From Paraburkholderia sp. PGU19 (lineage in GTDB: Bacteria; Pseudomonadota; Gammaproteobacteria; Burkholderiales; Burkholderiaceae): a stretch of DNA of 64,000 nt. Where the stretch lies: positions 992,001 through 1,056,000 of the forward strand of contig NZ_AP023180.1 of NCBI RefSeq assembly GCF_013426915.1, in the 5' to 3' direction. The translations under genes and the position numbers were made by a program. The notes beneath the pieces are model-generated. The model was given only the letters and a program-made list of their open reading frames with translations, did not search any database and was not told the DNA's origin. Below, piece by piece: positions 17,805-26,659 of this stretch. Each line of letters opens with the position of its first letter. Position 1 is the stretch's first letter.

Positions 17805-18449
17805 TCAGCCCCCTAAAGCGATGATGATCGCAAGCAACGCGACGCCAATTCCGGACATTGCAAGACCGGACACCAATGGTCTTCCGCCGGTGTAGCGACC
17901 GAGCGCAAAACCGCAAATGAAGAGCGTGACAACCGCCAGTGTGTTCGAGATGCGCAATGCCAGCATGACTTGTGAAATAAACATGAATGGAATCACGACC
18001 GGAAAAGTCGCCAGGACGACGAGCGCGAATACGCCGAATGCGGCGGCATAGTCTCTTCCGTCAAGTCGGACAGTCGGCTCGCTTACGGTAAGCATCCCCC
18101 GGTGCAGTTCGTCAAGCGCGGCAGGCTGGACGATGGATCCGAAAAGTTGCGGGAGCGCATCTTTAATCAAGTGGTGCGCTTCGGGCTTGTCTTGTGTCGC
18201 CCGAAGCCGCGCCAGCAATGTAACCTTCCTGCGTCGCTCAGTTGCTGTGCGTATGAGACACATGACGGCATCCACGAGCCCCCAGGCGAGGTTGCAGCCG
18301 AGTGCGGTGAACATCATCGTCCGGACTTCCTGGCGGCCGGCGGTCGCAACGCTGAGGGCGCCTGTAAACGACAGTGCCATCAGTACACCAAAGACGATCT
18401 CGCTCACTCTATCGATTGGGTCAAGCAAAGGTTCGCGTTCGTTTGACAT
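17805..18449 (-). CDS. VIT/CCC1 family membrane protein, putative metal transporter
   Basis: 214 residues. Opens DPIDRVSEIVFGVLMALSFTGALSVATAG, resembling the first helix of VIT1/CCC1-type iron/manganese transporters, and has several hydrophobic segments, with two at the C-terminal end (SNTLAVVTLFICGFALG and VSGLAMSGIGVALLAIIIAL). The central loop (residues 70-120) is soluble and basic. Function as a metal exporter is by family only; substrate unknown. The start MSNERE is 12 codons inside the longest frame. It lies 87 bases after the antiporter gene on the same strand. Confidence 0.75.
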   Translation of the reverse strand: MSNEREPLLDPIDRVSEIVFGVLMALSFTGALSVATAGRQEVRTMMFTALGCNLAWGLVDAVMCLIRTATERRRKVTLLARLRATQDKPEAHHLIKDALPQLFGSIVQPAALDELHRGMLTVSEPTVRLDGRDYAAAFGVFALVVLATFPVVIPFMFISQVMLALRISNTLAVVTLFICGFALGRYTGGRPLVSGLAMSGIGVALLAIIIALGG

Positions 18450-18536
18450 GTTAGGCGGCGCTCCTTGTGGTTCTTGCCGTCGCAATCGACGGCCCCCAGG
18501 TAATCCGCGATCCGGCTACGCAACGGATGCTCTCGA

Positions 18537-19715
18537 CTATCCCTCTCCGACCTCAGGACGGGCAAATGGCTGCAACAGCCTGCGATGCACGAGCAACAGT
18601 AACGGCGTCGTGACCATCGAGAGCGCAACGACCAGCGTGACAAGAGACGACTGGCGCTGATCGATAACACCCGCAGCCAGTGAAGCCGCCATCACCACAA
18701 ACGCGAACTCGCCGCCTTGCGACAGCAGAATCGCAAAGTAGCCGCGTTGCGAAGGCGGCACGCCAAATCTATTCGCAAGAAGCCACTGCGCGATCGACTT
18801 GATACCGACCAGTGCCACGACGAGTACCGCGACACGTACCGGCTCGCGCATCAAAACACCAAAATCGATTGACGTTCCCACTGCGATGAAAAACAAACCG
18901 AGCAACAAACCCTTGAAGGGCGCCATGTCGACTTCGACCTGGTGGCGATAGTCCGAATCCGCAAGCAGTACACCTGCGATAAAGGCGCCTAGAGACATCG
19001 ACAGATGAACGCTCTCCATCAGCAATGAAATGCCTACGATCCAGAGCAGGGCAAACGCGGTGAAAATCTCGGGAACGCCAATGCTGGTGATCACGCGCAG
19101 CACGACATGCAACAGATAGCGGCCGGCAAGCGCGATCGCACCCAGCATGGCCAGTGCTTTCAAAGCCAGGAGCCAACCCGGTTCCGCTGCGGGGGTGGGC
19201 ACCGTCGGTCCAAGCAGCGGCAGGAGAGCAATCAGCGGGATAGCGGCCATGTCCTGAAACAGGAGAATGCCGAATCCGGCGCGGCCCGTTGGCATGTCCA
19301 TTAACTTGCGCTCCTGGAGTTCGGACATCACCATTGCCGTCGATGACAGCGAGAGCGCAAGCCCGCCCGCCAACGCAATCCGCCAGGGCAACCCTAACAT
19401 CATGAAAACCCCTAACAACGCCGCGGCACAGACGGTCATCTGCATCGTGCCGTAGCCAAAGATGGTGCGGCGCATCGCCCATAGGGCGTCGACCCGCATT
19501 TCAAGTCCGATCACGAACATCATCAACACGATGCCCAACTCGGAAAAGTGGAGGATCGCGTCGATGTCGGTCACCAGCTTCAGTGCCCACGGGCCGATCA
19601 TGATGCCCGCCACCAGATAACCCAGTACCGCCCCAAAGCCGAGGCGGACTGCCACCGGCACGGCGATCAGCGCCGACGCAAGAAAGATGACCACGTCGAC
19701 CAGCAACTTTGTCAT
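18537..19715 (-). CDS. CPA2 family monovalent cation:proton antiporter, lacking the RCK domain
   Basis: 392 residues, all membrane. Signature: MIGPWALKL, FSELGIVLMMFVIGLEM, LALSLSSTAMVMSEL and FGILLFQDMAAIPLIALLPLLG, the ion-exchange helices of KefB/KefC-type proteins. Normal KefB/C continue for about 200 residues with a cytosolic NAD-binding RCK domain; here the reading frame ends right after the last helix (VHRRLLQPFARPEVGEG). It may act as an ungated Na+ or K+/H+ exchanger or rely on a separate regulator. ATG 19715 follows CAGGAG. No frameshift is visible at the end. Confidence 0.85.
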   Translation of the reverse strand: MTKLLVDVVIFLASALIAVPVAVRLGFGAVLGYLVAGIMIGPWALKLVTDIDAILHFSELGIVLMMFVIGLEMRVDALWAMRRTIFGYGTMQMTVCAAALLGVFMMLGLPWRIALAGGLALSLSSTAMVMSELQERKLMDMPTGRAGFGILLFQDMAAIPLIALLPLLGPTVPTPAAEPGWLLALKALAMLGAIALAGRYLLHVVLRVITSIGVPEIFTAFALLWIVGISLLMESVHLSMSLGAFIAGVLLADSDYRHQVEVDMAPFKGLLLGLFFIAVGTSIDFGVLMREPVRVAVLVVALVGIKSIAQWLLANRFGVPPSQRGYFAILLSQGGEFAFVVMAASLAAGVIDQRQSSLVTLVVALSMVTTPLLLLVHRRLLQPFARPEVGEG

Positions 19716-20189
19716 CTGGTGTTCTCCTGAACAGACCTTCGACAGAGCCCGAAGCAACGCATTGTGGACGGACTGCGGAACCGCGCCGCCGCCCAGGGGG
19801 ACAGTTTGCGCGATCGATCAAGGCTGCGGTGGCGAGCGATCCCGCTGCCGCGTGCCGTCTTCGGGATACGTGAAACAGAACACGGCGCTCCGGCTTCACC
19901 CGATCGCGGCTAGACCATTCTCCGGAACATATTGAATGGGGCGATTCGGTTTTCGATAACCGTCTTGCTTCTGTCTCTCCCGTCTCGTAGCGTCGTCGAA
20001 AGGCATCACGCGCTCATCTTCAAGTCTATTCACTGCATGGCACCGGCGGTATTGGACCTTGGTCCAATCAGAAATCAGGCTTCTCACCAGTGGCGCGGTC
20101 GCACCGGTCGCTTTCGTCGACACCAGCGCAGCGCCCCTCGCCGTCTCACCCTTGCTGGTGTCCCAGTCCTGGCGCAGCCGCGCGTCGTG
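19716..20189. other. Intergenic region upstream of the CPA2 antiporter
   Basis: About 470 bases between the DUF2955 stop and the antiporter start. Includes one copy of the ATTGGAC palindrome (20051-20068). Open frames across it run through in several phases but none has a ribosome site and motif together. No terminator stem is obvious. Confidence 0.5.
20051..20068. repeat. ATTGGACC-TT-GGTCCAAT perfect palindrome, copy 1 of 3
   Basis: An 18-base perfect inverted repeat, about 335 bases upstream of the CPA2 antiporter start. Nearly identical copies are at 25414-25431 and, in weaker form, 33612-33629, always between genes. This suggests a regulator site or a promoter-linked element. Confidence 0.5.
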
Positions 20190-21203
20190 TCAGTGTGTGC
20201 GGCTGTAGCGGTCGAAAAGCTGAAGCATCAGACACGCGTAGAGGGTCACAGCCAGAAAGAGTCCCATGCGCACCGCGAATGCACTGTAGACGTCCTTGCC
20301 TGCCACGCTATCCTGCACCGACTGGCCGAGCAGGATGATCATCGTGACGAGGCTGTTCAGCCAGAAGCCCGGCGAGTAACGCGTCGGGCTGATGCGATAA
20401 AGCTTGCGCCCTACCAGCAGACCGAACAGCAGCATCCACAGGAAGAACATCCACAGGTCCACGAAGAGCCTCAGTGCAAACCAGAACACGACCGCGAGCA
20501 GGCCGCCTAGCAACGTGGAGCCGATGAGATCGCGCGCCGCGCTGCGGGCTGTCGTGGTGCAACTCTGTCTGCCGAGGCTGACGGACTTCATGATGATGGG
20601 CATGTAGCTCGCCGGGTCGGTCATCGCGAGCAGGTAGATGGGCATGACCACCAGCGCCGCGCGCAGCGCAACGCGTACGGCCAGGTTGTTCGGCATGACG
20701 GGCGCGGCAGGCTGCATCCGCGCGCTGATGGGTTCGGGAAACAGCTGGTGGACCAGGGCCGACACCACCACGGCAAGCACGAGCCCCTTCACCAGTGCGC
20801 CAACGACCGTCACGGCCGACTGGAAGTCAGCTGTGCCCGCTGCCGAGATCATCGTCAGTCCCGCCACCAGAAAGGTCGCGACCAGATTGTTCCCGCCGCG
20901 CAATCCGTAGCGAAAGGCAAGAAAGAGCATAAGACCCGTGATCATGACGCCAGCGAACGCGTAATGACGTAGCAGCGGAACAAGGAGCAAGCCACTGCCC
21001 GTGGTCAATGCGACGACCAGCGCGAACGCAATGCCTGCCTTGAACGACAGCGGCCGGTTTTGCGTCGCCAGCAAAAAGACGGCGAACACCGGCCCGACCA
21101 CGGGAATCGGCAGGTCCAGCGCGAAACTGAGCGCGAGGCAGAGTGCCGTCCCTGTGGCAATGCGCAGCGCGCGGCGGCCGGGGAGCTGGAGTGTGTTTGC
21201 CAT
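20190..21203 (-). CDS. DUF2955 inner-membrane protein of a tripartite efflux system
   Basis: 337 residues with about ten hydrophobic helices and a basic RRALRIATGTALCLALSF start, matching the DUF2955/FUSC-like group. These proteins act as the inner-membrane component of AaeAB-like exporters working with HlyD-type adaptors. It is the last gene of an operon: 5 bases separate it from the HlyD gene, whose start overlaps the stop of the outer-membrane factor. Together the three give an envelope-spanning pump, perhaps for organic acids or aromatic compounds. Substrate is not known. Confidence 0.82.
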   Translation of the reverse strand: MANTLQLPGRRALRIATGTALCLALSFALDLPIPVVGPVFAVFLLATQNRPLSFKAGIAFALVVALTTGSGLLLVPLLRHYAFAGVMITGLMLFLAFRYGLRGGNNLVATFLVAGLTMISAAGTADFQSAVTVVGALVKGLVLAVVVSALVHQLFPEPISARMQPAAPVMPNNLAVRVALRAALVVMPIYLLAMTDPASYMPIIMKSVSLGRQSCTTTARSAARDLIGSTLLGGLLAVVFWFALRLFVDLWMFFLWMLLFGLLVGRKLYRISPTRYSPGFWLNSLVTMIILLGQSVQDSVAGKDVYSAFAVRMGLFLAVTLYACLMLQLFDRYSRTH

Positions 21204-21208
21204 CGACG

Positions 21209-22336
21209 TCAGTAAAGGTAGGAGACCCAGCTCATCACGCGCAGAAACACGCGGCCCAGCGGATTGAGCGGATTGCCCTGGCTCGGAAACGCCATCACCT
21301 CGGCCTGCCCGCCAATGCGGAGGTTGTGCAGACGTGCGCGCTCACCCGGGTCGAACTCGACGATCACCGGAAAGCGCTGGGCGGGACGCAGCCAGTCGCG
21401 GCTGTTCTGCACGGTGGGCAGACTGCCGGGTGGCGTGCTCTGCCCCACGCTCACGCCATAACCGATACTGCGGACCCGCCCTTCGAAGACTTCACCCGGC
21501 AGTGCGTCCAGTGCGATCGCAACAGGCGTGCCGGGCTGGAGATGGCCCAGGTTGTTCTCAGTCATATCGGCGCTGACCCACACGTTGCCGATCGCGATCA
21601 GTGTCATCACGGGATTGCCCGCCGCCGCGAACTGGCCGACCTCGGCGCGCAGATCGGTGATGACGCCGCCCGTGCGGGCCGTGATCCGCGTGTCGGCCAG
21701 ATCGAGTTCGGCCTTCTGGACGGCAGCCGCCGCGCTGCGCAACTGCGCGTTTTCTGCATCGAGACCGCCCTGCTGCTCGCGTGCACGCTCCACTTCGGCA
21801 CGCGCTGCGGCGACCTGGCTTTGGGCCTGCTCGTGGGTCGCGCGCGCCACCTCGAGGCGTCGAAGCGAGACCGTGCCCTCGTCTTCGCGGTACAGCCGTT
21901 CCAGACGGTCGCTGTCCTGCCGCGCCTTGATCTCGTTTGCGATCGCCGCCCGCAGCGAGGCAAGCGCTGAATCGATGCCCGCCGTGCTGGCGCCGACCTG
22001 ACGGCGCGTGGACTCGAGGTCGGCCCGCGCGCGATCGGCGGCAATACGGTATTGGTCGTTATCGACTTCGAAAAGAACGTCGCCCGCGTTGACCTCCTGG
22101 TTGTTATGCACGAGGACGCGCGTCACCCGTCCCGATACTTCCGCGGCGACGGGGACGACATAGGCCTGCACACGCGCCTGTTGCGTGTATGGCGTAAAGC
22201 GGTCGGCAAGCAGATACCAGATCAGGCTCACGACGATCAGGCCGACGATCCACTTCACCGCCCTGCCCGATGGATCGGCGTCGGGCGACGGTGCCGGCGT
22301 CGGCGCGGCGTGGGAGGACTCGGGCGTGTCGCTCAT
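21209..22336 (-). CDS. HlyD/EmrA family membrane fusion protein
   Basis: 375 residues: one N-terminal membrane helix (KWIVGLIVVSLIWYLLA), then a lipoyl half-motif (VPVAAEVSGRVTRVLVHNNQEVNAGDVLFEVDNDQY), a long alpha-hairpin of the EmrA type (residues about 85-190), the second lipoyl half (ADTRITARTGGVITDLRAEVGQF) and a beta-barrel part. It bridges the DUF2955 protein and the outer-membrane factor. Its ATG overlaps the last base of the upstream gene (ATGA), showing translational coupling. Ends YLY. Confidence 0.9.
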   Translation of the reverse strand: MSDTPESSHAAPTPAPSPDADPSGRAVKWIVGLIVVSLIWYLLADRFTPYTQQARVQAYVVPVAAEVSGRVTRVLVHNNQEVNAGDVLFEVDNDQYRIAADRARADLESTRRQVGASTAGIDSALASLRAAIANEIKARQDSDRLERLYREDEGTVSLRRLEVARATHEQAQSQVAAARAEVERAREQQGGLDAENAQLRSAAAAVQKAELDLADTRITARTGGVITDLRAEVGQFAAAGNPVMTLIAIGNVWVSADMTENNLGHLQPGTPVAIALDALPGEVFEGRVRSIGYGVSVGQSTPPGSLPTVQNSRDWLRPAQRFPVIVEFDPGERARLHNLRIGGQAEVMAFPSQGNPLNPLGRVFLRVMSWVSYLY

Positions 22337-23874
22337 TGGGACGGACCTGAGGACGGAATGGCGGCAGCCGGCTGCGCGGCCGGATCGTTCAGCAGATCGC
22401 CCCAGTCGGTGCGTTCCTGCATCTGCGCGCGGGTCGCCGGATCAACGATTGGCTGCTCCGCGTACCAGCCTCCGCCGAGCGCCTTGTACAGCGCGATCAG
22501 ACTGCCCACGGCATTGCTTCGGTTGACGATGTACGCGTCCTGCTGTGCGAACAGCGCGCGTTGGGCATCGAGCACGCGTTGGAAGTCTGAATACCCTTCG
22601 CGGTAGATCGTATTGGCAAGCGTGAGAGAGCGCCGCGCGGCCCCTTGGGCGTCGTTGAGAATGGTATCCCGCTGCAATGCGGCGATCAGTGCGGTAGCGG
22701 CGTCATCGGCCTCCCGCGCGGCTTCGCGCACGGTGTTCTGATAGGCGAGCGTCAACTGTTGCAGCCGGGCGTCCTGCACGCGCACGTTGTTGGTGATCCG
22801 GCCATGATCGAACACGTTCCAAGTGACGCTCGGGCCGGCTACCACGGCCAGCGTGTTCGATGAGCCCGTGAGCGAACTCGCGCTCCAGACGAGCGAACCG
22901 ACCAGCGACACGGACGGATAGAGATCGGCTTTCGCGACGCCGATCAGTGCCGACTGCGCGGCCATCTGATACTCGGCAGCGCGAACGTCGGGGCGACGCA
23001 ATAGCAGATCGGCGGGCACGTCCTGCAGCACGGCATGATCGACGAGCGGAATCGCGCCCTGCTTGTCGGACTGCACGTCAAGTTCCGGCAGCGGACCGGG
23101 CGGCCGCCCCGTCAGCACGGACAGCGCGTGATGCGCGAGCACGATCTGGCTCTCGAGATCGGGAATGCTGCTCAGCGTGCCCAGATACTGCGTCTTGGCC
23201 TGCTGAAGGTCCAGTTCATCCGTCTCGCCGCTCTTGAAGAGCTTTTGCGCGATGTCGAAACTGCGCTTCTGCAACTGGGCGTTTTCGCGCGCGATGCGCA
23301 GGCGCGCCTCGGCCGTGCGCAGCGTGAAATAGGTATCGGCGACCTGCGCGTGTAACAGGACCAACGCGGCGTCGCGATTCGCTTGTGCGGCAAAGAACGC
23401 GGCATCGGCCGACTCTATCGCACGGCTAAAACGCCCCCAGAAGTCGAGTTCCCAGCCGATGCTGAAGCCCGCGCCGTACTGCAAGTAGGCACCCGAGCGC
23501 GGGTTGAATCCATCCGAGTTCTTGCGCGCCGAGTAAAGCACTTCGCCATTGACCTGCTGCACCTGGGGATACCGTCCCGCAAGCGCGATGCCGAGCTGCG
23601 CGCGAGCCTCGATCACCCGCAGGCCCGCAATCTTCAGGTCGCCGTTGTTTGCATCGGCTTGCGCGATCAGACGCTCGAGGTTCTCGTCGCCGAAAATCTG
23701 CCACCACTGACGCGCATCGGGTTGCGCCGCCTGCTGCGTGACCTGCCCGATCGATGTGCTGCTCCAGTGCTCGCTCCACGCCTCATGCTGCGGATGAAAG
23801 TCCGGACCCACGCGCATGCACCCGCTCAGGAAGCCTGTGACGCTGCCGATCAGCAATACTGCCCGAAACGGCAT
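22333..23874 (-). CDS. NodT family outer-membrane efflux lipoprotein
   Basis: 513 residues with a lipoprotein signal (MPFRAVLLIGSVTGFLSGC, lipid at the Cys), then the two OEP repeats of a TolC-like channel. Conserved features: the WWQIFGDENLERLI opening, LDFWGRFSRAIESADA, LLLRRPDVRAAEYQMAAQSALIGVAKADLYPSVSL and the second-repeat helices. It provides the trimeric outer-membrane duct of the pump built with the HlyD and DUF2955 proteins. A longer start with MLPCGVA is possible at 23895, but the chosen one gives the cleaner lipoprotein signal. The AI-2E gene precedes it by 51 bases. Confidence 0.9.
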   Translation of the reverse strand: MPFRAVLLIGSVTGFLSGCMRVGPDFHPQHEAWSEHWSSTSIGQVTQQAAQPDARQWWQIFGDENLERLIAQADANNGDLKIAGLRVIEARAQLGIALAGRYPQVQQVNGEVLYSARKNSDGFNPRSGAYLQYGAGFSIGWELDFWGRFSRAIESADAAFFAAQANRDAALVLLHAQVADTYFTLRTAEARLRIARENAQLQKRSFDIAQKLFKSGETDELDLQQAKTQYLGTLSSIPDLESQIVLAHHALSVLTGRPPGPLPELDVQSDKQGAIPLVDHAVLQDVPADLLLRRPDVRAAEYQMAAQSALIGVAKADLYPSVSLVGSLVWSASSLTGSSNTLAVVAGPSVTWNVFDHGRITNNVRVQDARLQQLTLAYQNTVREAAREADDAATALIAALQRDTILNDAQGAARRSLTLANTIYREGYSDFQRVLDAQRALFAQQDAYIVNRSNAVGSLIALYKALGGGWYAEQPIVDPATRAQMQERTDWGDLLNDPAAQPAAAIPSSGPSQ

Positions 23875-23925
23875 CGCCACCCCGCATGGGAGCATTGAAG
23901 GCGACACGGCGTGGTCTCTGGAGAC

Positions 23926-25029
23926 TTAGGGTTGTTCGGGATTCTGGCGCTGCCCGGATGCCGGCTGGTCTTTCACCCATCGCCAGAACAGCTGGTAACC
24001 CACCGCGAGCATCACGGGACCGATAAAGAGGCCGATGACGCCGCCCGTCACCATGCCCCCGATCGCACCGATCAGCACCACGGGCATCGGCACCGCGACG
24101 CCACGGCCCAGCAACAGTGGTTTGAGCACGTTATCGGCGAGGCCGGCAACGAAAACGTAGACCGAGAATATGATGGTCGCCGTGCTCACGCCCTCCGTAA
24201 CAATCACGAAAATGATGACGGGCACGGTGATCAGCGTCGCGGGTAACTGCATGATGCCGATCAGCAGCACGGCGAGCGCGAGCAGGCCGGCCCCGGGAAT
24301 ACCCATGACGATGAAGGCAATGCCGATGAGCAGCATCTGGATGAACGCAATGCCGACCACGCCCTGCGCCACTGCCCGAATGGTCGATGTGCACAAATCG
24401 GCAATCTGCTGGCCGTTTTCGGGACCTGAGATGCGCGAGGCAATCTGCACTGAAGATTGATAGCCCTTCTCTCCATGCGCCATGAAAATGCCCGCGACGA
24501 TCAGCGCAATGAAAAAGACCAGCAGTCCCGCACCCAGCCCTGTGACCGTGCCGAGGATTGCGAGCCCGGCTTCCTTGAGCTGAGGTGCGAACTTCTGCGC
24601 GAGCCCGGTGAGATCGGTCGAAGCCTGCGTCCAGAAGTCAAAAACCCGCTGGCCGATCAACGGCCACGCGGCCACGGATTGCGCCGGTGGCGGAATCTGG
24701 AAGCTGCCGCTCTTAAAAATGGCCATCGCCCGCTCGATCGAATTGGCCACCGCGACGCCCAGCAAATAGGTCGGCACGAGTATCACCACGAACGCGCAGA
24801 GGATGATCAATGTGGCGATCAGGCCATCCTTGCCGGCGAGCGAACGCCGAAGCCTGACCTGTAGCGGATACAGCGTGATCGCAAGGATCAATGCCCAGAC
24901 CATGAGATCGAGGAACGGGACGAAGATCCGGAAACAGAAGATGGCCAGAACGGCGACAAGTCCGGCGCGAATCAGGACATCCAGTAATTGCCGGGACAGC
25001 ACCCGTTGGGTATCCGGTGTGATCAGCAT
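23926..25029 (-). CDS. AI-2E family transporter
   Basis: 367 residues with seven to eight membrane helices: FRIFVPFLDLMVWALILAITLYPL near the N terminus, a soluble middle section (residues 90-150), then helices with VFFIALIVAGIFMAHG, IPGAGLLALAVLLIGIMQLP and VFVAGLADNVLKPLLLGRGV. AI-2E (TqsA/YdiK type) proteins export diverse small compounds or function as Na+/H+ antiporters. It is first gene of the efflux operon, with a GGGAGG site before the ATG. Its role with the tripartite pump is unclear. Confidence 0.88.
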   Translation of the reverse strand: MLITPDTQRVLSRQLLDVLIRAGLVAVLAIFCFRIFVPFLDLMVWALILAITLYPLQVRLRRSLAGKDGLIATLIILCAFVVILVPTYLLGVAVANSIERAMAIFKSGSFQIPPPAQSVAAWPLIGQRVFDFWTQASTDLTGLAQKFAPQLKEAGLAILGTVTGLGAGLLVFFIALIVAGIFMAHGEKGYQSSVQIASRISGPENGQQIADLCTSTIRAVAQGVVGIAFIQMLLIGIAFIVMGIPGAGLLALAVLLIGIMQLPATLITVPVIIFVIVTEGVSTATIIFSVYVFVAGLADNVLKPLLLGRGVAVPMPVVLIGAIGGMVTGGVIGLFIGPVMLAVGYQLFWRWVKDQPASGQRQNPEQP

Positions 25030-25768
25030 AACTATCCTCCCGGGGGGTCACCCTGAGCATTTGCCGGCGACAAATCAGGGCGCGCCCAATCTGGCACCGT
25101 CGGCATGGCAGGGAGAAACGCGCACTGATACTGACGTAGTGCCACTGTTGAAGCTGGTCTGCAAAGATCTCAAATCTTGCCGCGAACGTGCACCCGTTCT
25201 ATTCACATTCAGCCGCGAACGCGTGATACCTTGCGAATGAAAAGCACTTTTACTGACTGATGCCGTGATGGGCGGTTTTAGTCGCAGCATCGCTGCTTCG
25301 TCAGGGTTTCCGCTTTCTTGTGGTCTCTTCAGGTCATATTCACGACCGCACGACAAATCACCGGTGTCCCACAGGTCGAGAATTTAGCCTATACATGTTG
25401 AACAAAAGTTTGTATTGGACTTTGGTCCAATGACGGCCTGGACAGCGTAAAAACTGTTCTGCTAGGGGAGAAGCATTGCATTTGTGGTTGTATGTGCGTT
25501 ACCGTGCAAATCATCTTCCCAACCCGAATCGACGCAAGTGCTACTGCTCGCGTTACCGCGTCTGAGAGAAGATCGTGCGTGATGTTGCACATCCTCAGCC
25601 GGCTTCGACGTTGTGCAGCGTTTAGTCGAACGCGGTTCGTTTGGATTGGCGAAACGGAAGCATAGTGATGACAAGACGAAGCGTACATTGATCGCGGAAG
25701 CAAAAGCAGCCGTAACATGACGGGCATGACATCGCCGCCTGAGCCATCACGTCCAGGGAGACTGCATC
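25030..25768. other. Long intergenic region with a palindrome
   Basis: About 740 bases between the divergent AI-2E operon and a small exported gene. It holds the second ATTGGAC palindrome at 25414-25431. Frames of up to 145 codons exist but have poor codon use and no ribosome sites, so no gene is called. The promoters of both flanking units must be here. Confidence 0.55.
25414..25431. repeat. ATTGGACT-TT-GGTCCAAT palindrome, copy 2 of 3
   Basis: Differs by one base from the copy at 20051-20068 and lies 384 bases upstream of the AI-2E operon start and 338 bases upstream of the small exported gene on the other strand. It is preceded by the same GT as copy 1. Confidence 0.5.
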
Positions 25769-26026
25769 ATGTTCTTACGGAATAGAAGGTGCGCGGTTGC
25801 GCTAGCGGCAATCTTGCTGGCAGCCTCTGCAGCTGATTCGTTGGCTACCGAACAGGCGCAGCAACGTCGCGCAGGACGTGATGTCCGCCAGGAAACACGC
25901 CAGGGCGCTCGCCATACAAAACAGGATTGCCGGGCTGCCAATCAGCAATCCAACCCGCAATGCAGGCAGGATAAACGTCAAACCAAGCAACATGGCCGGC
26001 AGGCAGCCCGCGACATCAAATATTGA
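25769..26026 (+). CDS. Small exported basic, glutamine/arginine-rich protein
   Basis: 85 residues. A signal peptide (NRRCAVALAAILLAASAADSLA) is followed by a mature chain dense in R, Q, K and H with repeated RQ and KQ pairs (RDVRQETRQGARH, RQDKRQTKQHGRQAARD) and two cysteines. A CAGGGAG ribosome site precedes the ATG. The mature part is highly basic and probably disordered; it may bind the envelope or nucleic acid. I do not recognise a family. Confidence 0.65.
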   Translation: MFLRNRRCAVALAAILLAASAADSLATEQAQQRRAGRDVRQETRQGARHTKQDCRAANQQSNPQCRQDKRQTKQHGRQAARDIKY

Positions 26027-26159
26027 CTTTGATTGGCTTTGCGACAATCCACGGTCATTTGCGCCGAGCCATTTGTCGTTGGACAGTCGCGAAATCGGAG
26101 AGGGTCTTCGAAGGCCGGCGAATCCATCAAGAACGGATGGTTCGCAAAGCCAATCCATG

Positions 26160-26528
26160 TCATACGAAGGGAAGCGATCCTAGCCGGATCAACATTTGAT
26201 ATGGCCGCTCCGGGCCCACCGCATGAGCGGCGTTCACGTGCGTGACCATTGGCGAATCAGCTTCCAGCTGCGGCTTGAGAGCCGAAACGCTGCCGGGCTC
26301 AAGAATGCTCGACGATCGGTAAAGACAGATCCACTCGTGCACGCCTGAGTCCGACATGTCAATTTCGAGCATCCAGTTCACCCCGCACTGAAGACAGCGA
26401 TATCTGCACACTTCGAGCGGGCGGCGACCGAGTGGACGCAACCTCGTCGAACAAGGTGCTTTCTGCAACTGTGGATGGGGAACAGGGGTAGTACTCTGTA
26501 GCATTCCGTCGCACGCGTCGCAAAACAT
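26160..26528 (-). CDS. Small zinc-ribbon-like protein, hypothetical
   Basis: 122 residues beginning MFCDACDGML, with a second pair CRYRCLQCGVNW about 40 residues later: four cysteines arranged as two CxxC pairs, suggesting a zinc ribbon. The rest is without motif, and the C-terminal part is proline- and alanine-containing. No clear Shine-Dalgarno is seen before the ATG, and a TTG start 11 codons further upstream is possible. It may be a false open frame, but the paired cysteines make a real protein more likely. Confidence 0.5.
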   Translation of the reverse strand: MFCDACDGMLQSTTPVPHPQLQKAPCSTRLRPLGRRPLEVCRYRCLQCGVNWMLEIDMSDSGVHEWICLYRSSSILEPGSVSALKPQLEADSPMVTHVNAAHAVGPERPYQMLIRLGSLPFV

Positions 26529-26659
26529 GGGAGTCGGGATCGCAGGAGAGTGGTGGAACAACTATAGCACTGGGTATCGCGTGGATTACAGGGTGCGACA
26601 ATCTATTAATTAAATATAGGAACCGAACGCGTTTCCTCGAATGGCACATCCCTATAGAG

